The position numbers and the translations under genes are program-made. Below the pieces are notes generated by a model. It was not told where the DNA came from and ran no database searches. It saw only the letters and a program-made list of their open reading frames with translations. From positions 119,065 to 183,064 of the forward strand of contig NZ_JANLGI010000010.1 of NCBI RefSeq assembly GCF_024655635.1: a DNA stretch of 64,000 bases, written 5' to 3'. Each line of letters opens with the position of its first letter. Within the stretch, counting starts at the first letter, position 1. Source of the stretch: Allobosea sp. 47.2.35. GTDB taxonomy: Bacteria; Pseudomonadota; Alphaproteobacteria; Rhizobiales; Beijerinckiaceae. Shown piece after piece: positions 35,501 through 43,455 of this stretch.

Positions 35501-38500
35501 AACGACATCATCGTGGCCGGCGGCGGCGACGACTCCGTCTGGGGCCGCGGCGGCGACGATCGGATCGAGGCGGGCTACGGCGTCGACAAGATCCATGGTG
35601 GCGACGGCGACGACATCATCACCAATAGCGGCACCGATATCGGCGAAGTCGATATGCTGCATGGCGAGGCCGGCGACGACGTCATCCACGGCGGCAGCGG
35701 CATGGCGCTGATCTTCGGCAACGAGGGCAAGGACGTCCTGATCACCGGTCCGGACGGCAAGGAAGCCTTCGGCGGGCTCGGTGACGACTTCATCCTCGGC
35801 GGCGAGGGCGTCGACTTCCTGCTCGGCAACGAGGGCGACGACTGGATCGAGGGCGGCGGCGGCTTCGACACGACGGCCGGCGACAATTCCGAGCTGTTCT
35901 TCAACTCGACCATCCTTGGCCACGACGTGATGTTCGCCGGCACCGACGAGCATGATTTCGACGCCGAGTCCGGCGACGACATCATGGTCCAGGGCGAGAG
36001 CGTGATGCGCAACGAGGGTATGCTCGGCTTCGACTGGGCGATCCACAAGGGCAACCCGCAGGCCGCGGATTCGGACCTCCTCGTCCCGATCTTCACGACC
36101 GACGCGCAGGACATCCTGCGTGACCGCTTCGACGCGGTCGAGGCGCTCTCCGGCTGGGACAAGAACGACTCGCTGAAAGGCGACAATCGCGGCGATATCA
36201 GTGCGGGCGAAATCGAGGCGGTTCCCGCCCTCGCCGGCGCCGAGAACACCATGACCGGCCATGAGCTGACACATGGCGGCGTCGATCGGATCACGGGCCT
36301 GCGCCCGATCATCGGCGGTTTCGCCGATCCCACCGTCACGACAGCCTTCGAGGGCGGCGTAGCCTTCGACCGCGGCAACATCCTGCTCGGCGGCAAGGGC
36401 AGCGACGTGATCGAGGGTCGCGGCGGCGACGACATCATCGATGGCGACGCCTGGCTCAATGTCCGCATCAGTATCAGGGATACGGCCGGGAACGAGCTCG
36501 CCACCGTCGACAGCCTGGCGCAGGCAATCTCCTTGCCGACCGGCCACCCGTTCTACAACCAGTGGAACGGCAAGGCGCTCAGCGAGTTGATGGTGAGCGG
36601 CGCCATCAAGCCGGTCCAGCTCAACATCGTCCGCGAAATCCTCGACCACGGCACCGGCGGTCCCAATGCTGCCCTGGGGACCGACGTCGCGGTCTATTGG
36701 GACGTGGTCGACAACTATACCTTCACCCGCGGAGCGGACGGCTCCTATCTCGTCGAGCATACCGGCTTCGACCAGGCTAACGTCCCTGACGGCGCCAACT
36801 TCGTCTCCGACGGCCTCGACAAGCTCTGGAACATCGAGCGGCTGCGCTTCTCCGACGGCGATGGCGGCACCGTCGAGTTCGCCATCAGCCAGCTTTTCAA
36901 CGAGCTTCCCGTGGGCGTGCCGACGATCAACGACCTGACGCCGACCGAGGGCCAGGCCCTGACGGCTTCCGCAGGCGGCATCTCGGACGGCAACGGCATC
37001 GCAAGTGCCTTCACGTTTCAGTGGCAGGTATCCGAGGACGGCGGCACGACCTGGGCCAACATCCTGCTCGCGACCGGACCGACCTTCACGCCGGTGGACC
37101 TCCTGGGTCTCGGGCAGGTTGGCGACCGCCTCCGCGTCGCCGTCAGCTTCACTGACGGTGCCGGAAATCTCGAGACGGTTTTCTCGGCCCCCACCGGCGT
37201 TGTCGGCGACGTGTGGAACCGCAGCCTCCTGACAGGCGCGACCTTCAACGGCACCGAGGGCGACGACATCGCCACCGGCAGCAACGGCATCCTCGGGATC
37301 GGCGCGGCCGAGACCCTCAACGGCAACGGCGGCGACGACACGCTGAATGGCGATGGCGGTAACGACACTCTGAATGGCGGCACGGGTAACGATCGCCTCG
37401 ATGGCGGCGCAGGCAACGGCGACATCGCCGCCTATGCCGGCACGGCCCGCAGCTTCGGTTTCGGCCTCAACGGCGCCGGACAACTCGTCATTACCGACCT
37501 CGTGGCCGGCGTTAACAACGAAGGCATCGACACGCTGACCACTATCGAGCAACTCCGCTTTGCTGGTACAACCTACGCTCTGGTTAACGGCACGAACGGC
37601 GCCGCTACATCCAACGGCACCGCAGGCGCCGATATCCTCCTGGGGCATGGCGGCACCGATACCCTCAACGGCGCCGGCGGCAACGACATCCTCGTCGGCG
37701 GCGCAGGCAACGACACGATCAGCGGTGGTGCAGGCAACGACCTCATACTCTGGCGTGTCGGAGATGGCCGCGACATCATCAATGGGGACACTGCCGCTGC
37801 CAACATCGCCGGGACGGTCGACACCGTCCACATCATGGGCGACGCCACGGCCGAGATATTCCGGATCTATTCCCGTACTGAGGCGACCAACGCCGGCATC
37901 ACCGGTCTCAATGCGAATACCGAGATCGTTATCACCCGGAACGGCACGAACAACGCCTCGATCATCGCCGAGCTCGACAATATCGAGGAGATCGTAGTCA
38001 ATGGCCTGGGCGGCGGCGACACCTTCATCCCGATCGGCACCTTCGCCGGAACCAGCCTGCTGACCAGCACGATCACGATCGAGGGCGGCGCCGGCGACGA
38101 TCAGGTCGATGTGTCCTCGCTGCTCTCGGCCCATCGCGTCGTCTTCAAGTCCAACGGCGGCAACGACACCATCCTGGGCACGCTGCGCACGCAGGACGAG
38201 ATCCAGGTCGCCGACGGCACGAACCTCGCCGACTATGTCGCGACGGTGAATGCGAACGGTACGACGACGCTGTCGAACGGCACGCACTCGATCACCTACG
38301 CGACGGCGGGAACACCGACGATCGGCGAAGAGCCGGACGGCACGCCGCGCGGCGCCTTCGAGATGACCGCGCGCGACCTGGAGGGGCTGAAGAAGCTGGT
38401 CAACGGCCAATTGCCCTTCCCCGACGACGACGATGCCGAAGGCGCGCTTGGACCGCGCGAGGTCTCCGGCAACGGCAACAACGAGGAGAACCCGTCCTTC

Positions 38501-41500
38501 GGACAGGCCGACACGCCCTTCATCCGGCTCACCGATACGCGCTACGGCGCGGCCGACGCCGCGATCGGCAACCGCGGCCTCAACCCGATCTATGACGGGC
38601 TCGACCCCCGGGCGATCTCGAACATCCTGGGTGCCCAGGAAGCAGGCCTGCCGCATGCCGGCAACGACGCCAACATCTTCTTCATGGCCTTCGGCCAATA
38701 TGTCGATCACGGCCTCGACTTCCTGCCGAAGAGCGCCGCCAACGGCACGATCCAGATCGGTGCGCCCGGCACCGGCCATCCCGGCCAGGGCAACCCGGCC
38801 GACCTGACACGTGGCGAGGTCTACGCCATCGAGGGCGGCGTGCCGCAACACCTCAACAAGACCTCTGCCTATGTCGACCAGAATCAGGCCTATGGCTCGC
38901 ATAACCTCGTCACGCAGTTCCTGCGCGAAGGCGACGGCAATGGCGGCCTGACCTCGCATCTGTTGAAGGGCGTGCCCGACCCGTCGAACCCGACCTTCAG
39001 CCTGCTGCCGACGCTGCGCGAGGCGATTCAGCATCACTGGGCAAACAACACCGTCTTCCACGACCCGTCCCTGCCCGGCGGCCAGATCGCATTCCGCGAC
39101 TATTTCGCCGGGCTGGTCGATGGCGGCGGCGCCATCAACCCGGCCATGGTCCAGTCGGTGTCGTCCGACTTCATGGGCTCGGGCCAGGCCCTGCTGCTCG
39201 ACAGCAACCCCTTCATCAGCCTGCTCGACCATTATGTGGCCGGCGACGGCCGCACCAACGAGAACTTCGCGCTGACCTCGATGCACACGATCTGGGCGCG
39301 GAACCACAACTTCCATGCCGACCAGCTCGAAGCCGCAGGCTTCGAGGGTACGGCGCAGGAGCTCTTCGACGCGGCCAAGATCATCAACGAAGCCGAGTAC
39401 CAGCGCGTTGTGTTCAACGAATACGCCGACACCCTGCTCGGCGGATTGCGGTCTCGCGACGGCAGCGGCGGCGACCACGGCCATGACGGCTACAATGCCG
39501 ATGCCGATGCCGGCGTCAGCCACGAGTTCGCTGCGGCGGCCTTCCGCTTCGGCCATTCGCTGATCGGCCAGACCCTGACGGTGATGGACGCCAACGGCCA
39601 GCCCAAGCAGGTCAGCCTTGTCGACGCCTTCCTGAACCCGACCAACGACGCCTCGGCCTTCCCGAACCCGCTGCCTCCCGGCTACGTTCCGCAGCCCGGC
39701 TACGCGCAGTATGGCGTCGGGGCGATCCTGCAGGGGGTCGCGACGCAGCCGGCCGAGGATGTCGACTTCAACATCGTCGACGCTGTCCGCAACGACCTCG
39801 TCCGCATCCAGGCCGACCTGTTCTCCTTCAACCTGGCCCGGGGCCGCGATGTCGGCCTGGGAACGCTGAATCAGATCCGCAACGACCTCGCGACCTCGAC
39901 GAACTCCTATGTCCGGGAAGCGGTCGGGTTCGCCGGCAACATGTCGGCCTACCAGTCCTGGGAAGACTTCCAGCAGCGCAACGGCCTCAGCGATGCGGTC
40001 ATCGCCCAGTTCAAGCAGGCCTATCCCGACCTCGTACTCGACACGCCGGAGAAGCTGGCAGCCTTCGTCGGCGCCAACCCGGACATCCAGCTCGTCAACG
40101 GCAACACCGTGAAGGGCATTGACCGGGTCGATTTCTGGCTGGGCGGCCTCGCCGAGCAGCACGTCAATGGCGGCATCGTCGGCCAGACCTTCTGGGTCGT
40201 CCTGCACGAGCAGTTCGACCGCCTGCAGGAAGCCGATCGGTTCTATTACAAGGACCGGCTGGAGGCCTTCGACTTCTACGAGGCCTTCATCGACGGTCAG
40301 GAATTCTCCGACATCGTCGCCCGCAATACCGGCCTGACCGACCTGGCCGAGCACATCTTCGAGGTGGATGACGAGGACGACGCCGGCAACGGCGGCGAGG
40401 ATGACGACGATGACGATGAGGACGACGACGACACGCCGACCAATCCCGGCGATGACGACGAAGACGACGACGAAGACGACGACGACGATGACGATGACGA
40501 TGACGATGACGACGATGAGGGTGACGACGACGAGGACGATGATGATCCGTCCTGCGGCTGCGACGACGATGACGACGATGACAGCCCCGGCACGCCGGCA
40601 CCCAACCCGAACCCGTCGACCGGCGGCGCCCTGCGCACCGGCACGGCCGCAGCGGACGTCCTGATCGGCACGGCCAATGCCGACAACCTCATCGGCCTTG
40701 CCGGCGACGACACCCTGATCGGCGATGCAGGTGCCGACGCGATCTCGGCTGGCGAGGGAGCGGACTTCATCGATGCCGGCGACGGGCGCGACGTCGTCTT
40801 CGCCGGAGCTGGCGACGATCAGGTCTTCGGCGGCGGCGGGGTCGACATGCTCTACGGCGAGGCCGGCAACGACCGGATCTTCGGCGGCGCGGGCAACGAT
40901 CTGATCGATGCCGGCACCGGCAACGACACGGTGGTTGCAGGCGGCGGCGACGATCTCATGGTCGCGGCGGCTGGCGACGGAGACGACACCTATTTCGGTG
41001 ACGAGATCGACGGCGGCAACGGCATCGATACGCTCGACTACTCGGCGATCACGGCCAACCTCACCGTCGACCTCGGCAACGGCCTCGGCGGGCGCGGCAG
41101 CGCGGCGAGCAGCCAGAGCGGCAGCGACACATTGTGGAGCATCGAGAATGTCGCGACCGGCTCAGGCAGCGACGTGATCACGGCGAGCGACGCGGTGAAC
41201 GTGATGGAGGGCGGTACCGGCAACGATACCTTCCGCTTCCTCAGCACGGTCGGCGCGGATGGCGACACCATCCTCGACTTCCAGCCGGGCGATCGCCTCG
41301 ACCTGAGCGCCGTCGACGCGGATGCCAGCCAGGCCGGCAACCAGAGCTTCACTCTGGCCAATGGCGGAAGCTTCACCACGGCAGGCCAGCTGACGGTCAC
41401 CTACGAGACCCGGGCCGACGGCGAGTACACCATCGTCAAGGGCAATGTCGATGCGGCGACGGATGCCGAGTTCCAGATCAACCTGAAGGGCAGTCACAAC

Positions 41501-41527
41501 CTGACGGCCAACAGCTTCATCGTCTGA
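32507..41527 (+). CDS. Giant RTX protein with two animal-type haem-peroxidase domains (MopA-like)
   Basis: Secreted protein of 3,006 residues. ATG 32507 follows AAGG; the short frame extension to GTG 32480 is unlikely. Peroxidase domain 1 (about 190-870): distal Asp254-His255 (GQFFDHGLDL), Ca loop FVDQNQTY, Arg494 and Glu497 (GDGRGNEN), proximal His616 (YRFGHSML). RTX block near 1000-1130 and around 1300. Ig-like segment about 1475-1570 (TFQWQVSEDGGTTWANIL). RTX about 1580-1750. Peroxidase domain 2 (about 1980-2620): Asp2067-His2068 (GQYVDHGLDF), Arg2249 and Glu2252 (GDGRTNEN), His2350 (FRFGHSLI). Asp-rich linker 2622-2705, final RTX block 2712-2910, and a C-terminal type I secretion tail. 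Both domains keep the catalytic and haem-ester residues of the myeloperoxidase family. Mn(II)-oxidising MopA proteins share this architecture; the substrate here is inferred. Confidence 0.93.
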   Translation: MVNIVRHDLEFILRQIKIAEAHSGGTPLDQVYVDASGNVVPQGTPGSVLAISHPLAPFGLRTIDGSYNNMVAGRDQWGAADNPFVHLTDPSYRNDLDGDSIPLGQNGPLLTNTNYGSSGSVVDADPRLISNLIVDQTLGNPAAVYAALAHAGLSGNALSLALSAINTAYQPVKDAAAARAAANAAPNDATLDAAADAAEAAASVAMPGILTLVAGYGIEMEETTHTIILPNVAPDEGLSAPFNSWFTLFGQFFDHGLDLVAKQGGTIYIPLSPDDPLYNPASPQTNFMVLTRTTPGADNLTTPFVDQNQTYSSTASKQLFMREYDFSTGVPLATGKLLSGESGLATWKDVKDQAKLLGFELTDADVGNIPLFAMDEYGEFLRGANGFPQIVMGLGGDGAFGGGDDVLVEGNPLLLVPTTGALRTGHAFIDDIAHNAVFKGLVDPDRNPGTPNSVMQLPDEDDVAGNAIIPNAAGVALTYDDELLDAHYVTGDGRGNENIGLSAVHHVFHSEHNHMVEQIKQRALEANDRTFLNEWLRVDVTALPATQAEIAALQWDGERLFQAARFTTEMQYQHLVFEEFARKVQPDIDAFVFNPSTDINPAIFAEFAHVIYRFGHSMLREDVAQTYADGTTGDLALFDAFLNPLAFGGVQRDANGTPILGANGQPIVLDHDQAAGAIVRGMTSQVGNEIDEFVTHVLRNQLVGIPLDLAAINIARGRDTGIPSLNEARAQFKAIANGDSQLDPYTSWTDFALNLKNPASVVNFIAAYGTHETITNATTSDAKRDAAMKLVFGDASLNEVDRQDFLNGRGQYAAKLGGLNDVDLWVGGLAEKKMPFGGMLGSTFSFVFELQLENLQNGDRFYYLSRVQGLNFLNELENNSFAKMVLNNTDLGATGYALPGDIFSVPDHIIYMDARDQAKFGVPEAVHEDPFLQALSAFVERRDANGNLIEYQRNPDGTFVKDAAGNAVLAVGSLGSGQIARSVRVNTADHVLIQGTMDNDIIVAGGGDDSVWGRGGDDRIEAGYGVDKIHGGDGDDIITNSGTDIGEVDMLHGEAGDDVIHGGSGMALIFGNEGKDVLITGPDGKEAFGGLGDDFILGGEGVDFLLGNEGDDWIEGGGGFDTTAGDNSELFFNSTILGHDVMFAGTDEHDFDAESGDDIMVQGESVMRNEGMLGFDWAIHKGNPQAADSDLLVPIFTTDAQDILRDRFDAVEALSGWDKNDSLKGDNRGDISAGEIEAVPALAGAENTMTGHELTHGGVDRITGLRPIIGGFADPTVTTAFEGGVAFDRGNILLGGKGSDVIEGRGGDDIIDGDAWLNVRISIRDTAGNELATVDSLAQAISLPTGHPFYNQWNGKALSELMVSGAIKPVQLNIVREILDHGTGGPNAALGTDVAVYWDVVDNYTFTRGADGSYLVEHTGFDQANVPDGANFVSDGLDKLWNIERLRFSDGDGGTVEFAISQLFNELPVGVPTINDLTPTEGQALTASAGGISDGNGIASAFTFQWQVSEDGGTTWANILLATGPTFTPVDLLGLGQVGDRLRVAVSFTDGAGNLETVFSAPTGVVGDVWNRSLLTGATFNGTEGDDIATGSNGILGIGAAETLNGNGGDDTLNGDGGNDTLNGGTGNDRLDGGAGNGDIAAYAGTARSFGFGLNGAGQLVITDLVAGVNNEGIDTLTTIEQLRFAGTTYALVNGTNGAATSNGTAGADILLGHGGTDTLNGAGGNDILVGGAGNDTISGGAGNDLILWRVGDGRDIINGDTAAANIAGTVDTVHIMGDATAEIFRIYSRTEATNAGITGLNANTEIVITRNGTNNASIIAELDNIEEIVVNGLGGGDTFIPIGTFAGTSLLTSTITIEGGAGDDQVDVSSLLSAHRVVFKSNGGNDTILGTLRTQDEIQVADGTNLADYVATVNANGTTTLSNGTHSITYATAGTPTIGEEPDGTPRGAFEMTARDLEGLKKLVNGQLPFPDDDDAEGALGPREVSGNGNNEENPSFGQADTPFIRLTDTRYGAADAAIGNRGLNPIYDGLDPRAISNILGAQEAGLPHAGNDANIFFMAFGQYVDHGLDFLPKSAANGTIQIGAPGTGHPGQGNPADLTRGEVYAIEGGVPQHLNKTSAYVDQNQAYGSHNLVTQFLREGDGNGGLTSHLLKGVPDPSNPTFSLLPTLREAIQHHWANNTVFHDPSLPGGQIAFRDYFAGLVDGGGAINPAMVQSVSSDFMGSGQALLLDSNPFISLLDHYVAGDGRTNENFALTSMHTIWARNHNFHADQLEAAGFEGTAQELFDAAKIINEAEYQRVVFNEYADTLLGGLRSRDGSGGDHGHDGYNADADAGVSHEFAAAAFRFGHSLIGQTLTVMDANGQPKQVSLVDAFLNPTNDASAFPNPLPPGYVPQPGYAQYGVGAILQGVATQPAEDVDFNIVDAVRNDLVRIQADLFSFNLARGRDVGLGTLNQIRNDLATSTNSYVREAVGFAGNMSAYQSWEDFQQRNGLSDAVIAQFKQAYPDLVLDTPEKLAAFVGANPDIQLVNGNTVKGIDRVDFWLGGLAEQHVNGGIVGQTFWVVLHEQFDRLQEADRFYYKDRLEAFDFYEAFIDGQEFSDIVARNTGLTDLAEHIFEVDDEDDAGNGGEDDDDDDEDDDDTPTNPGDDDEDDDEDDDDDDDDDDDDDDEGDDDEDDDDPSCGCDDDDDDDSPGTPAPNPNPSTGGALRTGTAAADVLIGTANADNLIGLAGDDTLIGDAGADAISAGEGADFIDAGDGRDVVFAGAGDDQVFGGGGVDMLYGEAGNDRIFGGAGNDLIDAGTGNDTVVAGGGDDLMVAAAGDGDDTYFGDEIDGGNGIDTLDYSAITANLTVDLGNGLGGRGSAASSQSGSDTLWSIENVATGSGSDVITASDAVNVMEGGTGNDTFRFLSTVGADGDTILDFQPGDRLDLSAVDADASQAGNQSFTLANGGSFTTAGQLTVTYETRADGEYTIVKGNVDAATDAEFQINLKGSHNLTANSFIV

Positions 41528-41539
41528 TCGAACCGGCGG

Positions 41540-41571
41540 CGGGTGGGCGGACCGAGGGGGCCGCCCACCCG
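41540..41571 (+). terminator. Strong intercistronic hairpin without T-run
   Basis: CGGGTGGGCGG (41540-41550) pairs perfectly over 11 bp with CCGCCCACCCG (41561-41571). It lies between the giant peroxidase gene and the secretion ABC gene. It may be an attenuator or mRNA stabiliser that gives more substrate than transporter. Confidence 0.55.
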
Positions 41572-41607
41572 ATCCATCTCCATCACCAGCATTTTACGGG
41601 GGCCAGA

Positions 41608-43455
41608 ATGGCACCGTCCAAGACGCTTCTCTCCGCCCGCAAGCGCGACGCCGCCAGGCTGACGCGCGGCCTGCGCGGCATCGCCATCTTCCTGTTCGTG
41701 GTCTCCGGCCTCATCAACCTGCTGGCCCTGACCGGCTCGTTCTACATGATGCAGGTCTACGACCGCGCCCTGACGAGCGGCAGCATCCAGACCCTGGCGG
41801 CGCTCTCGGCGCTCGCCATCGGCCTCTATCTGTTCCAGGGCTGCTTCGACGTCATTCGCTCGCAGGTTCTCGTTCGCGTCGGCGCGCGCTTCGACGACCA
41901 GATCGCGCCGATCGCGCATCGCGTCACCATCGACATGCCGCGCCTGGGCTTCTCGACGGCGGAGGCGATGGAACGCGGCCGCGATGTCGATACCGTCCGC
42001 AGCTTTCTCGGCGGCCAGGGTCCGGGCGCCCTGTTCGACCTGCCCTGGATTCCGCTCTATCTCGCCTTCGTCTACTTCCTGCACCCGTGGCTCGGCGGAT
42101 TGACGCTGGCCGGCGCGGTCGTGCTGACCGCGCTGACGCTACTCAGCGAAGTCCTGACCCGCCGCATCAACAGCGAGACGCGGCAAGCGGCCGTCGCGCG
42201 CGGCGCCATCGCCGACAGCAACGCCCGCAACGCCGAGGTGTTGAAGGCGATGGGCTTCGCGCCGCGCGCGGTCGCGCGCTTCGACGAGGTCAATCGCGAG
42301 CACCTCGCCCTTCAGACCCGCTCCAGCGATCTCGGAGGCACCTTCGGCGCTATTTCGCGCGTGCTGCGCATGATCCTGCAATCGGCGACGCTGGGGCTTG
42401 GCGCCTATCTCACCATCAAAGGCGAGCTTTCGGCCGGCGCGATCATCGCGGCTTCCGTCGCCTCCTCGCGCGCGCTGGCGCCGGTCGATCAGGCGATCGC
42501 CAACTGGAAGCCCTTCGTCGCGGCGCGCATGGCCTTCCAGCGCCTGCGCGAGACGATGACGGCCTTGAGCAAGGCAGTCGAGCCGATGGAGCTGCCGGCG
42601 CCACGCCAGTCGCTGAAGATCGACAAGATCACGGTCGCCGCGCCGGGCAGCGGCCAGGTGCTGCTGAGCGATGCGAGCTTCGACGTTCAGGCCGGCAAGG
42701 CGGTCGGCATCATCGGGCCGAGCGGCGGCGGCAAGACCACGCTCGTCCGGGCGATCACCGGCATCTGGCCGATCCTGCGCGGCGCCGTCCGGCTCGATGG
42801 CGCGGAGCTGGAGCAGTGGCCGGAGGAGACGATCGGGCGCCATCTCGGCTATCTCCCGCAGGAGGTCGCGCTGCTTGACGCCACGGTCGAGGAGAATATC
42901 TCGCGCCTGGCCGAGACCTCCGATCCCGCCAAGGTCGTCGAGGCGGCCACCGCCGCCGGCATTCATGAGATGATCCTGCGCCTGCCGCTGGGCTACAAGA
43001 CCCAGCTCGGGCCGCAAGGCACGGCCCTCTCTGCCGGCCAGCGCCAGCGGATCGGCCTGGCGCGGGCGCTCTACGGCAATCCCTTCCTCCTCATCATGGA
43101 CGAGCCCAACTCCAATCTCGACGGCGAGGGAGAGGCAGCGCTCACGGCCGCGATCGAGCAGGTCAAGGCACGCGGCGGTATCGTCCTCATCGTTGCGCAC
43201 CGCCCCAGCGCGCTGCAGGCGGTCGACGATGTCGGCCTGATCCAGGGTGGCAGGCTCGTCGCCTTCGGCCCCCGCGACAAGATCCTCGCGCCGGCCCAAC
43301 ATCGAGCTGGAGCCGCGTCCGCGCCGAATCCGGCGGCCCCGGCTGCTCCCCCTGCGGCTTCGCCTCCCTCTGACGGCAACCGCGGCGTCTCCATGCCACG
43401 CGCCATCGGCCTTGGCGAATATCCGGGCGTCCTTAATCGTCGGGTGCCGGCATGA
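41608..43455 (+). CDS. Type I secretion system ABC transporter/permease (PrtD/LapB-like)
   Basis: A 615-residue fused membrane-ATPase exporter without a C39 peptidase domain. The TM domain begins GIAIFLFVVSGLINLLALTG and SFYMMQVYDRALTSGSIQTL, typical of PrtD/HasD. The ATPase has Walker A GPSGGGKTTLVRAI, Q-loop YLPQEVALLDATVEEN, signature LSAGQRQRIGLARALYG and Walker B LLIMDEPNSNLD. The C-terminal tail is Pro/Ala-rich. ATG 41608 is chosen because it starts at the usual N-terminus. It overlaps the next gene by four bases. Exports the RTX proteins on either side together with the HlyD-type adaptor; the outer-membrane TolC partner is not in this window. Confidence 0.95.
   Translation: MAPSKTLLSARKRDAARLTRGLRGIAIFLFVVSGLINLLALTGSFYMMQVYDRALTSGSIQTLAALSALAIGLYLFQGCFDVIRSQVLVRVGARFDDQIAPIAHRVTIDMPRLGFSTAEAMERGRDVDTVRSFLGGQGPGALFDLPWIPLYLAFVYFLHPWLGGLTLAGAVVLTALTLLSEVLTRRINSETRQAAVARGAIADSNARNAEVLKAMGFAPRAVARFDEVNREHLALQTRSSDLGGTFGAISRVLRMILQSATLGLGAYLTIKGELSAGAIIAASVASSRALAPVDQAIANWKPFVAARMAFQRLRETMTALSKAVEPMELPAPRQSLKIDKITVAAPGSGQVLLSDASFDVQAGKAVGIIGPSGGGKTTLVRAITGIWPILRGAVRLDGAELEQWPEETIGRHLGYLPQEVALLDATVEENISRLAETSDPAKVVEAATAAGIHEMILRLPLGYKTQLGPQGTALSAGQRQRIGLARALYGNPFLLIMDEPNSNLDGEGEAALTAAIEQVKARGGIVLIVAHRPSALQAVDDVGLIQGGRLVAFGPRDKILAPAQHRAGAASAPNPAAPAAPPAASPPSDGNRGVSMPRAIGLGEYPGVLNRRVPA

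Noticed and set aside
35500..37750. Repeated short DNA units suggesting a repeat array or CRISPR
   Set aside because: The repeats have nine-codon periodicity and encode GGxGxDxUx calcium-binding motifs; there are no unique spacers of constant size.
33875..40354. A 2,159-codon open frame on the minus strand under the peroxidase gene
   Set aside because: It mirrors the GC-rich, Asp/Gly-rich codons of the real gene. Its translation is low-complexity Val/Ala/Asp-rich sequence without domains, while the plus strand encodes recognisable peroxidase and RTX domains.
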